Source of the DNA: Adiantum capillus-veneris
Taxonomy: Eukaryota; Streptophyta; Polypodiopsida; Polypodiales; Pteridaceae
Assembly: GCA_014529385.2 (NCBI GenBank)
Contig: CM043962.1
Coordinates: 149,848,647-149,912,646 of the forward strand
Reading direction: 5' to 3'
DNA: 64,000 nucleotides
The translations under genes were made by a program, and so were the position numbers. The notes under the pieces are model-generated. The model saw nothing but the letters and a program-made list of their open reading frames with translations, had not been told where the DNA came from and made no database searches. Each line of letters opens with the position of its first letter. Position 1 is the stretch's first letter. Below are positions 23,019-35,692 of this stretch, piece after piece.

Positions 23019-24591
23019 GAAATCTCATTTGCGTTGTTTGTTGTAGAGTGGGAATGGCTCTATATAGACACTTGTACATAGTTGGGTTTAGTATTTACCA
23101 ACAATAATTACGATAGTAACTACATCAGTCCACTGTTGGTCAAAACCCAGTATGGGTACCTATAAATAGGACCCGTTACTTTCATTTTGGGGATCACTAT
23201 CACTCCGTTAGCCTGTATTGATTCTTTGAAATCATTGAATTGTTGCTCCTATTGTCATCAAGCTCTATTGTAACCAGCACTAAGTGCTAGTTGTACTCTA
23301 TTCCATCATCTGAATATATCATCTCGAGTACTTTGTCCTCCACAACTGATTTTGTACTTTCACTTTAGTTCATATACGATTTTCTATGTTCATTTGAAGT
23401 TTGAATCTATTTTCTCTTTGTTTGATCTGACATCCGACTTTGAATCTATACCTTGGAATAGCTGTCAAAAGTGATTAACTCATTCCATTTTGGCAATCAC
23501 ATTGGTGAGCTTAAGATCTTGACAAGAACCTATCTCCCAGTTGGAATTTGGAATCACTTGAACATCCGCAATGCCATCCATACGTTCAACAAAAGGAAGA
23601 GACTGACCACAATCTTTGTCGAGCAGAAAAAAAATATCAACATGGTGGCTGAAGAATCGGAGCAGAGCTTTGATGATGGACTTGATTCCCAAAATGAGGA
23701 GATAGATGTCCGTGGAAGGAGAGGTAATGAGGGACTTGGGGATTCTCAACATTCAACTCAATCCAGCAGGAGGCATTCTGAGGGTTAAAAGACGCTCTCA
23801 TTCGCATGGGTATTGAAAGTCAAACTTGAAGGGAAAAGAGAAGGGTTAGACTGATGCCAGTGATGGTAGCACGTGAAGCAAAAAAGTAATGTCACATTGG
23901 AAATCAAACAAAATAATGAACCGAACATAGAAACTGAAACAAATGATTAATATAATGGTAGATAAAATGCTGATACTGGCCATTACAATAAACAGAGGCA
24001 AGGGAAATCACAAGGAAAAACTAATACGCAGAGAACAAGAGTCGGATTAGCACAAGTTTAGACATGGGGAGAGATCGAATGACCTGAAGATTGCTTTTTC
24101 AACATTTAAGGGTGGAAAGAAGGATGATGTATCTTCGGCCTCTTTAAAAGTTTGCATGAAAGAGGACCACTCTTTTGAGCACACCAAATAAGAATCAAGG
24201 AATGCAACCGGGATTAATGTCACACCAAGAACAATGGTGAGCTTGCTTGTGAAGAATTCAAGTTTGAAAATGCAACTATTTTTCCATGTGCCAAGCTCGT
24301 GGTGGGCTTTTTTGCTAAAAATGAATTGTGCATGCTAGCAATTTTCCCATTTTTGGTCTTCTTTTTCTCTTTACATTGTTGGGGAAATTGTCATGCTTTT
24401 AGGGTGTGAAAGGGTAGTGCATATGTGTAGTTGGGGTAGTTATCATGAAGTTGCATCCCCCTACATGCTTTGAATAGATGCATGTTCATGCATTTCAAAA
24501 GCATAGCACTAGATCTCAGGTGACCAATTTCTCAATTATTTAAACTTGAGATGTAATTCTTGAACTTTGTAGGTGCTATTACACTAATCTT
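23017..24591. other. No recognised gene; possible LTR with TATA box
   Basis: CTATAAATAG at 23160-23169 is a good TATA match, 300 bp upstream of an unrecognised 105-residue frame (23471-23788) rich in E, D, S and R at its end. This could be an LTR followed by a gag leader, but no termini, primer site or family match was found. The remainder to 24591 has no feature. Confidence 0.25.
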
Positions 24592-25101
24592 ATGTTTTTT
24601 AAGCACTTGCATACATCATGCATGGCCCATGCTTTTGAAACTTTCTTGCATGCCATGGTTTATTGTGCATGTGATGACCCAAGCATATTTCATGGATGTT
24701 GTAGGGAAAGACATGCTGGGATCCTCCTTACATGCCATTTGAAAAGATATCAATATTTTTCATCACAAAGGTGCATGCACATGAAGTATATGGACTTTTT
24801 GATTCTAGTATGGATGAAAACATTGGGTGAGGCATATTTCATCAATAATGATTGGATAAAGTGCTTTGAAGAGGTGCGAAGAAGGGACAACAAAGTCAAA
24901 TGTAGGGTTGTGAGGCCAGAGTTTGGCCTAGCTTGTATACTTTGTTCACATTTGTTTACACAGGAACCTCCTAGCAATTATGGATTGGAGGTAACCAAAG
25001 AATTTGCCATGGGCTTTCTGCATGGAATTTCAAACTGTCTAGTAAATTGGGCTTTATTTGCTGAGGATATGATTTCTGGTATGGATGCATCAAATCTATA
25101 G
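24592..25101 (+). other. Unrecognised 169-residue open frame
   Basis: An open frame with many Cys, His and aromatic residues (for example CACDDPSIFHGCCRERH near residue 27). I do not recognise it; it lacks ordered zinc motifs. AT-rich surroundings and no conserved neighbour make it weak. It lies 270 bp upstream of the RING remnant and may be part of the same broken gene. Confidence 0.2.
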
Positions 25102-25374
25102 GCAAAGAAGAATCCATGGGTATTCTTCAACACATAGTTTGAGGTCAAGATAAGGTCCAAACATTGAACAATTGGAGGCAACACAAGAGCAAAGACTAGA
25201 AACTCCATTGTTGAGATTATAGGATTTGAAGAAGAACATGTACTTTAGTTTAGAGGTTGTTAAAGGATAGAATGCATGAGGTGGTTGAAGCCACACATGC
25301 TATTGTGCTATTGTAATACAATGAAGCTAGAAGAAAGGTAGATTTGCACAAGGAAAAAATGCATCGAGAGGAAG

Positions 25375-25870
25375 GTGCACAACTCCTCATGGATAACCTC
25401 AAACGACAATTGGAGGTTAGGCCCAGATGCAAGGAAATTGCAAGAATTTAGAAGCAAAGCTGACAAGCTTACTCTCACCATCCAAACTTTGGCAATGGTT
25501 GTTGTGGATAGTGTAGTTGGTGGTGTTAGTTCTGCAGCTCTAGAGAAACTTGAGTTGGTGCATAAAAGGGAAGAGTCTATGTGCTCACAACTAGACTTTG
25601 TCAAAATCATGCAGGCCAAAATGAGTAAAGTTTTGTTATGTGTGCCTACCCAAAAATTGGCACCTGGTGATATGGGCTCCTCATATTTGCATAGCATTGT
25701 AGTGCTTGTGGACAAGTCATGTCCGACGAGGATGGTATTTGCATCTTTGTGCTACGTTGTGGTCATGTATACCATACTTACTATTTTGCTTACTTGGCTT
25801 CAAGAAAGGAGAGTTGCATGGATATGGGATGGATGCAAACCATCTCGCCTGTTACGCGGTCTTTGGTGAT
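25375..25870 (+). pseudogene. Decayed RING-finger protein remnant
   Basis: From 25695 the frame reads CSAC, then IFVLRCGHVYHTYYFAYL and, after a Cys, TISPVTR. This follows the RING order C-x2-C ... C-x-H-x2-H-x2-C ... C-x2-C, but the Cys after HVYH is Tyr and the last CPxC pair is SPVT, so zinc binding is lost. Upstream (25375-25690, another frame, hence a frameshift) lies a helical stretch LQEFRSKADKLTLTIQTLA. RING proteins are ubiquitin ligases as a rule. Parent family not identified. Confidence 0.4.
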
Positions 25871-25994
25871 GCTTGGCTATCCCAATGCCTTGAGTTACAG
25901 TGTGGAGTCATGTACTACATCAACATCTATGTTGCAAAATAGAGCTACCAAAACCACCATCGAGTCCGGTATGCATTCCCTTTCTATAGCCTGA

Positions 25995-26219
25995 TGTTCA
26001 TTACCTTTTTCTCTTGTTGGGTACCTAGGTATATGTTGATAGGGTGGGAAGATGTATGCAGCATGGCACTAGCATTATGTTGGTCCCTATTCTAGATGGT
26101 TATAGGTCATAACTATGCTTCAAATGGTTGGCAGGTAGGTTTGATGTGTAGCTTGATATTTACCAATGTTAGACATAGAGATACAGTTTAACCTAGCACA
26201 ATAGATAGTAATATTGGAA
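25995..26219. other. No feature seen
   Basis: Unique-looking AT-rich sequence leading into the palindromic repeat block. Confidence 0.4.
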
Positions 26220-26990
26220 GTGTAGTTACCATTAAGACCTTGGTAACAACCACTAATACCATGCTATCTACCATTAGGAGCTTGATAGATAGGGCTAATC
26301 CCCTTGGTAGCCACCATTGGTACCCTGTTTTCTTAGTAGCTATAGTAGTAAGCTAGTAGCTAGCACTGGTATGGGTACCTACTTGTGCTCTATTGGTGAT
26401 TAACATTGTTGGCCTATTAGATACCAATTTATTGGTGGCTTCCATATAGATTTTGGATAGTTTGATAGCTAGAAGTGCTGGCTTCAAAGCTACCATTGTT
26501 GCCTAGGGAGCTACCATTACTAGGTTGGGAGCTATCACTACACACGGATCTACCATTGCTTTATGTGCAAGAGCCAATATAGAGCTTGCACTACTAGCTA
26601 GCTATCAGTGATAGCTTGGTAGCTCCCATTACAGACACTAATGGGTACCTGTGGTTAGCTACAACTAGTAGCTGGATAGTTATCAATGCTAGCTTGCTAG
26701 CTAATATTAATATCTTGTTGCTTTCAATTAGCTATTAGCTATTTCTTGCTCATGATAGCTTGGTAGCTCCCAATGCAGACACTAATAACTATCATTGGTG
26801 GTTGGGTAGCTACAGCTAGTAGCTTGATAGCTATCAAAGCTAGCTTGCTAGCTAATAGTAATATCTTGGTTGCTACCAGTGTTGTCTTGGTAGCTACCAG
26901 TGCTAGCTTAGTACCTCCCGGAGGTAGTTTGAAAGGTTGATGCTACCAATACAAGCACTACTGCAAGCTAGATTGGTAGCTATGTGCTAT
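26220..26990. repeat. Degenerate repeat block built on a TGGTAGCTACCA palindrome
   Basis: The phrases TTGGTAGCTACCA, TAGCTAGC and GATAGCTAT-like variants recur about every 20-50 bases. A longer unit is duplicated: about 26610-26723 and 26754-26873, both starting GATAGCTTGGTAGCTCCCA and ending CTAGCTTGCTAGCTAAT. No coding potential. Confidence 0.75.
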
Positions 26991-27714
26991 GATCCCAATG
27001 TCAACTTAATAGGGTTATTGCTAATAAAGGTCTTGGAAGTTTTTCTAATGATTTACATGATTGCAGATCCTAATGATGTAAAAGAACCTGATCAAATAGA
27101 TGAAACTACCCAAGCACATGTTGTAATGTAGACCTATCCACCATGCATATAGATGTTGAAGGTGGTAGCACTATGGAAGTTGAGGGAGATACTGAGAAGA
27201 AAGACATAAATCTCAGTGACACTGTGGATATTAATGGCTAATTACAAAAGCATGCTGACAATGTGGCAAGGATTTAGAAGGAAGGTGGGAGATGTGATGA
27301 GCCCGTTGACTTGGTGGCTACTACAAGCCAATTTTTGGATCGTGAGGAAGGGACCAAAGGTAATCATGTACTATTGGACACCCTAATGATGGTGAAGAAA
27401 GAAAAAATGAGAAAGATTGTATGTATGTTTCTAGCTTTGTATCTAAATGTTAAGAGTATGTGTTTGAGGAGTCTTGAGCGCCTCTCAATTCCCTTCTCAT
27501 TGTAGTACAAACAAACATGCAATGTCCTTCAAGTTAAAGCATTGAAGTTGGTGAAGAATCTTAAAACCCACTGAAGGAGCAAGAGGACAATGAGGCACCT
27601 ACCAATGTTGTTGAAGAAGCGGGAAGAAAAAGAGTGTGTTTTTTTAGGGAGCTTCGAATTTTGAGCTTTTGTAATCAAAACAATTTTTGTGAGCTTTTTG
27701 AAATTAGTCTAGAA
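26991..27714. other. No recognised gene
   Basis: Two short open frames (26937-27131, 27311-27505) have no recognisable domain. Sequence is AT-rich with no repeat structure. Confidence 0.35.
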
Positions 27715-28084
27715 CTTTTTTAATGGCACAAAATACTAAACCAAAAAGCACACATTTTACATAAGATAAACACCAAAAAACATACATAAGTTTCATAAAG
27801 TCTCAACTTTAAGCTTGAACATCTAACAATGTATGAACCTCAAAGCATACATTTAACAAGAGGGGAATTCAAAGTTCAATGTTCATACAATAGTCTATAG
27901 CTTTTTTTAATGGCACAAAATACTAAACCAAAAAGCACATATTTTACATATGATAGACACCAAAAAACATACATAAGTTTCATAAAGTCTCAACTTTGAG
28001 CTTGAACAGTTGGCAATGTATGAACCTCAAAGCATACATATAACAAGAGGGGAATTCAAATTTCAATGCCCATACAATATTCTC
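27715..28084. repeat. Tandem duplication, 187-bp unit, two copies
   Basis: Units 27715-27901 and 27902-28084 both begin CTTTTTTTAATGGCAC-like and share AACATACATAAGTTTCAT and AACAAGAGGGGAATTCAAA. They differ at about a dozen bases by eye. Confidence 0.9.
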
Positions 28085-29340
28085 TTAAACTAAGCACCAT
28101 ATGTGCATGGAAATTGTCCACAAGCAACGGTGGAGAAACACTATATATGGAGGACGTTGTCAATCTATATATGTGTGACCCTTCTCAATGAGATTGTGTG
28201 TCCCAATACATCACACTTTGCACATCCATTTAATATTGCAGTTGTGTTGCTCCGTGAAGTAACAAGCAACCACCTATTCATTGTACATGACACAAAATAC
28301 TTAAGCATCGATAATACTATCTCTCTAAGTTTAACACTTTACATGCATATGAGGTAGACATGCAAGAGCTATCCATCTCACTTAATGAACCACGAGTGCA
28401 TTTTATTTGTGATCTTTTTACCACTACTATATTGTAATCAAATTTAGACATTGATATAGGGCTTGGGTCACAACAAATAACACTTACTAAAACATGGATG
28501 GCAAACCATGTGGATGGCATACAAGTAAAGATAATGAAGTGGATAGTGGGCAAAAATGCATAATACCATAGTGTAGAGAACTTACCAACAACCAATACGA
28601 TATCAAAAAAGAAAAACATAGAGGGCACTATCAAAAGAACCAACCTCAAAACAAAACCATCATAATCTTTTGATAGCCCTAGGAGATAAAATTTTGAAGC
28701 TAAATTCAAGGTAATGTTGTGGGTGACCAACCGACGACCAAAGAATAGGTGGTTGACTAATCAAAAGGGTAATAATGATTGTATCCAAAAAGATTACATA
28801 AACAACATTGATAAAATAGATAACATCAAGAATTGCATCCTCGATTTGTAGTTGAAAGTTTCCATAGTAAGTGATGTTAGAATAACAAAAGTACACGCAT
28901 TACAAGATAAAGATAAAAAGGGACTGCTAATTCAAAGGGACTCTTGGTCTAGAGCGTTTGCACTAAATCAAATACACCCCAAAACTTCTTACGGTGGGAG
29001 GCAAGGTTGGACCTCTGCATGCATTGAAGGAAAAGAGCTGTATCTAGCCAAAGGTGCCGGTGTCGAGTTTTACCAAACATCGAGCAAACAAAAAACTGAG
29101 CATATTCTGGCTAGTATTCTTCTCTCTCCCAACAAGTACATGAAGCTGAGGCATAGTTGGATGCTAGTATCCTAGCAATTTCCTTAGAAAGGACTCATCA
29201 TTAATAGAGATTTTTAGTAGCCTCGCAAAATAGGAGGTATGATATGCATGCATGATTTTACATAAACCCTCAAAACATAGAATGTGTCGAGGATGATGAT
29301 AGTTTATAAAAGGAAAATTACAAAAATATGTGTCTAATTA
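28085..29340. other. No recognised gene
   Basis: AT-rich. The open frame 28317-28730 on the minus strand and 28852-29175 on the plus strand have no recognisable domain. Nothing else seen. Confidence 0.35.
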
Positions 29341-29800
29341 TTATATATACATGATCTCTCCTCCACGAACATCATTTTCAGCACCTTTCCTTTCCTCCTC
29401 CAACTCCTTGTCCCGCTCCTTTTTTCTTTCATAATCATGATCATCCGTCTGAAGTTCGAACCGGCATATTGGACATGAGTTGCATTCATCCCCAGCCATG
29501 GTTTCAAACAGCCTAGATGGTATAGGTGTTTACAAGTCATTTCTTGCATCTGGTCTCCTATAGCTAGTTGTTCTCTGCACACATAACATTCTGCCACTTC
29601 ACCAAGCTGCTTAAGCAGAGACTCCATCACATAATGTACAGGTAACTTTACAACCTCTTCTTTTGATGTTGGTGGGGTCCCATGGGGCATGACACTAGCC
29701 TCCTAAAGGGTTGCTTCTATTGCCTCCAATCTTGTGCCAAGTCACTAAACTGATTTTCCCTGCGCATCATCAGTTCCACGAGATCATCAGTCATGGATGG
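29341..29800 (-). pseudogene. AIP2-like RING-type E3 ubiquitin ligase, C-terminal pseudogene
   Basis: Read downwards from 29794: a segment MTDDLVELMMRRENQF, a frameshift, RLEAIEATL, a TAG, then PPTSKEEVVKLPV and the RING AECYVCREQLAIGDQ, EMTCKHLYHLGCLKPWL. A small indel then shifts the frame; in the next frame the missing half appears as CNSCPICRFELQTDDHDYER, followed by a charged ERKKERDKELEEERKG stretch and the ending ENDVRGGEIMYI at TAA 29341. Plant AIP2 ligases (which target ABI3) end in the same way, with RGGEFMYV. Absence of introns across this region suggests a processed copy, but I cannot show that. Two frameshifts and a stop make it dead. Confidence 0.8.
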
Positions 29801-31001
29801 ATCAAATTGAGAAGCATATGTTCCGGACGTTTAACCTTGGTTTGCATTTCTCTGTTCATGCTTTGACACTAAAGCAGCTAGCAAATCATGTGCCACTAGC
29901 CGTGCCACTAGCCAAGCTAGACGAGGCGGCTCTAGGTCTGGCTCTAGGTCTACCATTAGTTGTCCCTCAAACAAGAACCTGGACCTCTTGCTACCTGTTG
30001 CACGACAGGAGTTTCCTGCTGCAAATCTTCAATAATTTCACACGCTTTTGTGATATAAGACTAATTTAATAAAATGCGTATAATTTTACTAAATTGCCTA
30101 ATTGGTAGACCAATTTGTTTTTAAACAAACTCACACTTCTTTGAAAATTCCCTCAATCGTATGTAATGTGCATACAACACTTCTATGTTTCGTACATAAA
30201 GACTCTCATGTCTTAGACACATCCTAACAAGATGTTGAAAGAGTTTCATGAAGTTTTTATGTCATATGCAAAAGTTATGCTTAAAATACTAGAATCTAAG
30301 CAGGAGCCACTTTAAGAGAACCAACCACTTTTGTGGCCCATTGCAATACTAGTGTTAAGATGGATTAACCATTAGTCAAGTATAGTAAAAAGCAGTAGAC
30401 AAATCATACCTCAAGAATATCGTTGAGATGGTCATGAGGTAGTTGGGTATTCTTGAGATCATCATGCATTGGTCACATCACTTCATCATTGCCACTGCAT
30501 ATGTCATCAATGTAGTTGTAGTGGGTGCATATATCCAGAGCTTGCTGGCAAGGGGGAAGGGAGGGCAGCTCAAGGATGCTGCATTGTGAAGTTGAGAGGA
30601 GAGAGAGAGAGATAGTGTGTTTGTTCTTGCTTGCTTTAGGAACTTGTTTTTTCTTTCTTACAAAAGTGGAGTTGTTTCAAGATTTAGAAGTCTCTCATAT
30701 AGAATTGTAGGCTTACGAGGTTGTGTGTTGACTTTTTTGCAAAATATAGGTGCCAAATTTGTGGTGGGCTATTTTTGAGAGGAGGTATGCCACATGGAAT
30801 TGAATTATAAATGTTTCAAGTGTGAAGAGATTGCATGTGTCTCCAGTATTCAATTCCTAATGGTTCTAAAATCTCATTTTTGTCGATTAAGTGTCAAGTT
30901 CCTGATAGTGAAAGTAATGTGCATGGCATTTCACCGTTGTTGCTCTTGTATTAATCTGTTCGGATTTATCTTCGCTCGGTTTTTTTTTGCTCGATGATAA
31001 G

Positions 31002-31003
<2 letters not shown>
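29801..31003. other. No recognised gene
   Basis: The open frame 29797-30069 is the opposite strand of sequence next to the AIP2-like pseudogene and has Leu/Ala repeats from GCCACTAGCC-type duplications. The rest, to the poly(C) tract, has no feature I can name. Confidence 0.35.

Positions 31004-31032
<29 letters not shown>
31004..31032. repeat. Poly(C), 29 bases
   Basis: Uninterrupted C run, without the foldback arms seen at 32.3 and 32.7 kb. Confidence 0.95.
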
Positions 31033-31034
<2 letters not shown>

Positions 31035-31392
31035 TCCGTGTCGAGCTAGTAGGGTCAATAGGAGCAACACAGAATCATCTATAGTTGTGTGGCTATAGCA
31101 GTTTTCTCCTTGCACCAAATTTTGGTGGTGACCTACTGCACCTTCTACATGCTAGCTAGAATTTTTGTGGCTGAAAGCAATGGATTCAAATGGCCTTGTC
31201 CAAGCCACATAAACATGACCACATGCAAATGAAGCTTTGTCTTCATCTTTCTACACTTGAATGGACACATTGGCCTATTAAGTTGGCAGACTCGCTTTGC
31301 CTTCATCTTTCACCAGAATGGACACACTGGCCAATTATCTCCTATTTTAAAATTTAAAACACACATAAAATTGTAGATTGCCTTGGGGGGCG

Positions 31393-32242
<850 letters not shown>

Positions 32243-32261
32243 CTAAAGTTTGGAAAAAAAA

Positions 32262-32336
<75 letters not shown>

Positions 32337-32410
32337 CTGGGGGGCTTGGACACGCATGGATCATAGGGGGGCTCCAAGCCCCCCCCCCCCCCCCCCCCCC
32401 CCCCCAATTC
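32243..32410. mobile_element. Foldback (MITE-like) sequence with poly(G)/poly(C) arms, copy 1
   Basis: AAAGTTTGG, A8, then a 74-base G run (32262-32335), an arm GGGGCTTGGA (32341-32350), a 22-base loop, the matching arm TCCAAGCCCC (32373-32382) and a C run to 32405. The left boundary and the arm design match copy 2 at 32705-32836. The G and C runs could pair over 27 bases. Confidence 0.55.
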
Positions 32411-32704
32411 CTTTTCCTTTCACGCTTAGACATACCGTCCATTTGCTTTGTTGCTGCTTCTTGCCGCCGCCACCTGCTTTTTGCATACAACGTTAAAGGC
32501 AAACACGCTATGACCATTGATGAGCTCTAAAACCTAAACGTTGATCAAGTTATTGAGTGCCAACATGATGGTTCCAGTGCCAAGTATCAAGGGGGTTGAG
32601 TACCACAACCCTCTATTTCACATGGGGCCCACCTCTTGCCTCACCCTACTCATCCCTCACTTGGACAAGCTTCACCTGTTGACTACCTAAGAAGCACTAC
32701 CAAT

Positions 32705-32773
32705 AAAGTTTGAAAAAAAAGGGGGGGCTAGAGGGCCCTATCATCTGTGTGCGCGGATGATGGGGGGCTCTAG

Positions 32774-32816
<43 letters not shown>

Positions 32817-32836
32817 TACTTTTTTTCATTTAAGTT
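32705..32836. mobile_element. Foldback (MITE-like) sequence with poly(G)/poly(C) arms, copy 2
   Basis: AAAGTTTGAAAAAAAA, then GGGGGGGCTAGAG (32721-32733), a 34-base loop, and CTCTAGCCCCCCC (32768-32780) with the C run extended to 32816, then TACTTTTTTTCATTTAAGTT. Inner arms are a perfect 13-bp inverted repeat; outer arms pair A-rich with T-rich sequence imperfectly. Confidence 0.6.
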
Positions 32837-32837
32837 G

Positions 32838-32956
<119 letters not shown>

Positions 32957-32997
32957 GCTTTGACTCAAGAGTGGCCATGCCACAGAGTGGCCGTCTT

Positions 32998-33528
32998 ATC
33001 TACGTGCACAAGGGCGTCATCATTGATATCAAGTCGTTCGGCAACATCTATCTCGCCTACACCATCAAGAAACACAATGAACCATTTGATGAGGGGCAGA
33101 TGACGTAGATGACTGTAATGTTACATCCCAACCTCCATAAAGATCTTCACTATCTCAACAAAGAGCATGTTGTCTTGAGATGGATTCTTGTCAAGGACAA
33201 AGGCGATAGTTGGTTGCCTCATGAGGACGATTTTCCTCTTTCTTATGTGGAATCCTATGATGACCTTGCATTAGAGTCCCTTAGTTTGTCGAAACCCTCG
33301 GATGCCCTACCATCATCTGATTCTTGTATTGCTCTAAAATCCTATGATGATCTGTCATTTGATTCCCCTGATTCATTCTCTTTATTGAACGACTCTTGCC
33401 CTAATGAGGTGGATACTATCTCATCCATAGTATACATCAATGAGCTAGCATACATCCCAAATTCTTGCTTAGCATATCCCCTAATTCTTGGAATAGAGGC
33501 ATACTTCTATTCTAGACAATACTCTTGA
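32998..33528 (+). pseudogene. Unrecognised broken frame, about 177 codons
   Basis: One frame runs from about 32998 (LIYVHKGVIIDIKSFGNIY) through a TAG at 33106-33108 to a stop at 33526-33528. The second half repeats the phrase ESYDDLALES / KSYDDLSFDS, and is rich in S, D and L. I do not recognise the family; it could be a retrotransposon or host fragment. Confidence 0.3.
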
Positions 33529-33539
33529 ATCTCTTTTTG

Positions 33540-34973
33540 GTAAACATCAGCTAAAGCCGCTCAATTTGGTTTCTCAAAGTAATCTTTCAAAATGAAGACA
33601 CTGGCAAATAAGTATCCCAAAGACTCTGGCAATAATCATCCGATGTATCTTTCGTAATCATTCTCAAGTAATGCCAAGCTCTGATGAAATCTCTTTCATA
33701 TTTGTCTGATATCCAAGCTGACGTGAAAATTTTCTTGAATTTTGTCCACGTCTTTGATGCTACTCTGCGTAGCAACAAAGTAGTGCACCATGTCTGTGCA
33801 ATTACTTTTGAGTAAGATGTTTCCCTTCACACCTTGGAGTGTTCCGTGAACCAACCTCCAAAGAAGGCGACGTCAAACTACTCTACAATCTCAAGATCTT
33901 GATGGGTGTCCAAGTAGCCTGAAAAAATATCAACCCTAACTGCTTGACCCCTTTCCTTGAACTCCTTGATCTCCTTGTTCATCTGTTCACTATCAGAAGA
34001 GGATGAGCTCGCCTCTTCTGAACTGCTAGATGACCTCCCATGCCTTCTAGATTTTTTTAGAAATCTGCTTTGCTTGCTTTTTCTCCGCATCTTCCACCTT
34101 TTCTCATCCTCTCTAGACCTAGAGGACAAAAAATTTCGAAACTCTCTAAAGACGAAAAAAAATTTGAGTCATCCTTGAAACGAGTACACTTCTTGGATCT
34201 ATCAAAACCTGACTTTCGGCCTGAATAACCTGGGAAATCCACCAAACTCCTCTTCTTTCAAGAGTGCTTCAAGCCTTTCATTATCTGGTTTATCTTCTTT
34301 TCAAGAGTTTTGTCTAGCTCTTTTTGTGAGTACAGTTTCCTCTTTCCTGCAGTCGTTTGTACTTTCAAATTTCTTCCTATCTTGAGAGGAGAATCAATGG
34401 CCTCACACCATCTCGAGCGAATCTCATCCATGCATAATTCTTCAGGTGTTTTTCAAATCTCCGGTCTCTGGAGTACTTCATCAATCTTTTCACACACGTG
34501 TCAACCTGCAATTAATGTTTCTACAACACTCTGGAAAACCCTTGCCTAAAATTTGCCCAATTCTTCATTCTTTTCTTCAATTCACATGTCGCATTTCAAC
34601 TTTTCTCTGCCTTCCCACCGAGAGGTGTTAACTCCGTCAGATTCTCCACAAAAACCCATGTGTACTCTTGGGTTCTTTATGGCTTATTGCCTTTAAGACG
34701 GAGCGATGAAGACAAGAGCGCACCTAATGCACGATGGAAAAAGGATGGGAGTGGCTAATAAGTCCGGGGTCACGACACGTAGATTCTTCAACAAACTCCA
34801 GCGTTGGGACACAAGATTCTTTAACAAACAAAGCTCTCGACTGCTTTGTCAGATTCTGGAGGATGAAGATTCTTTAACAAATAAATCTCTTGACTACTTT
34901 GTCAAATTCTCCTCGAGAATCAATGTGTGTTGCTTAAGGGATCGGATCCTCCGTAGAAGAAGAATCTTTATGA
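33540..34973 (-). pseudogene. Gag-like remnant of a copia-type LTR element
   Basis: Lies downstream of the primer site (34974-34985) in minus orientation. Pieces read VDFPGYSGRKSGFDRSKK (34057-34245), an RS/K-rich segment with a Ser run (SSSSSEEASSSSSDSEQ, 33878-34129), then VDIFSGYLDTHQDLEIVE and LLRRVASKTWTKFKKIF...SDKYERDFIRAWHYL (33587-33778). The W and hydrophobic spacing suits a retroelement gag, but I cannot name the family. Several stops and frameshifts; no pol found to the left, where unrelated sequence begins near 33540. Confidence 0.45.
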
Positions 34974-34985
34974 GCTTTGATACCA
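34974..34985 (-). other. Primer binding site (tRNA-Met type), minus strand
   Basis: On the minus strand TGGTATCAAAGC follows the LTR end TTACA after one base. It differs by one base from the copia site TGGTATCAGAGC. Confidence 0.65.
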
Positions 34986-34986
34986 T

Positions 34987-35058
34987 TGTAAGAGGCTTGG
35001 ACACTCCAAGCAAGAAATTAGTAGCAACACACGGACATAAACTCCAAGATCATTGAAC

Positions 35059-35125
<67 letters not shown>

Positions 35126-35692
35126 ACACGACACGATAGAGTTCCACGTCCAAAAGCACTGGCTCCAAAGATTGGCACCCCTTTCCGTATTTCTTTATTA
35201 TTGATCACGTCAAGGTATAACTCCCAAGGAACCTCTACTCTCATATTTTGCATCCAGATGCTCTGCACAGTGAGGCCCAAGGGCTCTTTTAAACAGTACA
35301 AAGGGTGCCCAAAAGCTTCAAGTTCAAAAGCATCTTGGCCCAAAAAGCTAGCGCTGGGGCTGCCAATGCAATAGGTGGAAATCCGTACGGCCTATCACAT
35401 GAGCAACATAAAGCATGAGCATTCATACAACTACCATGTCATCCTCAGTACGATTTGCGGACGTCCGTACAACTATCATGTGATTAGCATTCATGCAGTT
35501 CTTTTGTCCCTTTGCCCCATTGGATAGGACCCCATAAGTTAGTACAACTTATTAAGATTAGTGTCCTTTCATTTTTGGCCTCTTAAAATTATTCTGAAAG
35601 TTGATACAACTTCTTCAACATCTTTCATTAGGGCTCCAACTCCTCTCTGTCTGAAGTCTTTCCTTTAGATGCCACATCATCACTTTGTGACA
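34987..35692 (-). repeat. Copia-type LTR (5' LTR in minus orientation)
   Basis: On the plus strand it starts TGTAAGAGGC and ends TTTGTGACA, matching the solo LTR at 6-537 over most of its length. A (GA)n tract at 35062-35122 is inserted or expanded inside it and is absent from the solo LTR. The partner LTR was not found, so the element is truncated on its 3' side. Confidence 0.65.

Noticed and set aside
24592-25101. Cys/His-rich frame as a zinc-finger protein
   Set aside because: Cys and His are not ordered in any known zinc motif, and no neighbour supports it; listed only as an unrecognised frame.
26220-28084. CRISPR-like array from the regularly recurring repeats
   Set aside because: Repeats are degenerate, unevenly spaced and in eukaryotic repeat DNA; no unique spacers and no cas genes.
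33578-33778. Gag-like frame as part of an endogenous pararetrovirus
   Set aside because: No reverse transcriptase, movement protein or coat zinc finger of that kind nearby; the adjacent tRNA-Met site and LTR favour a copia-type element.
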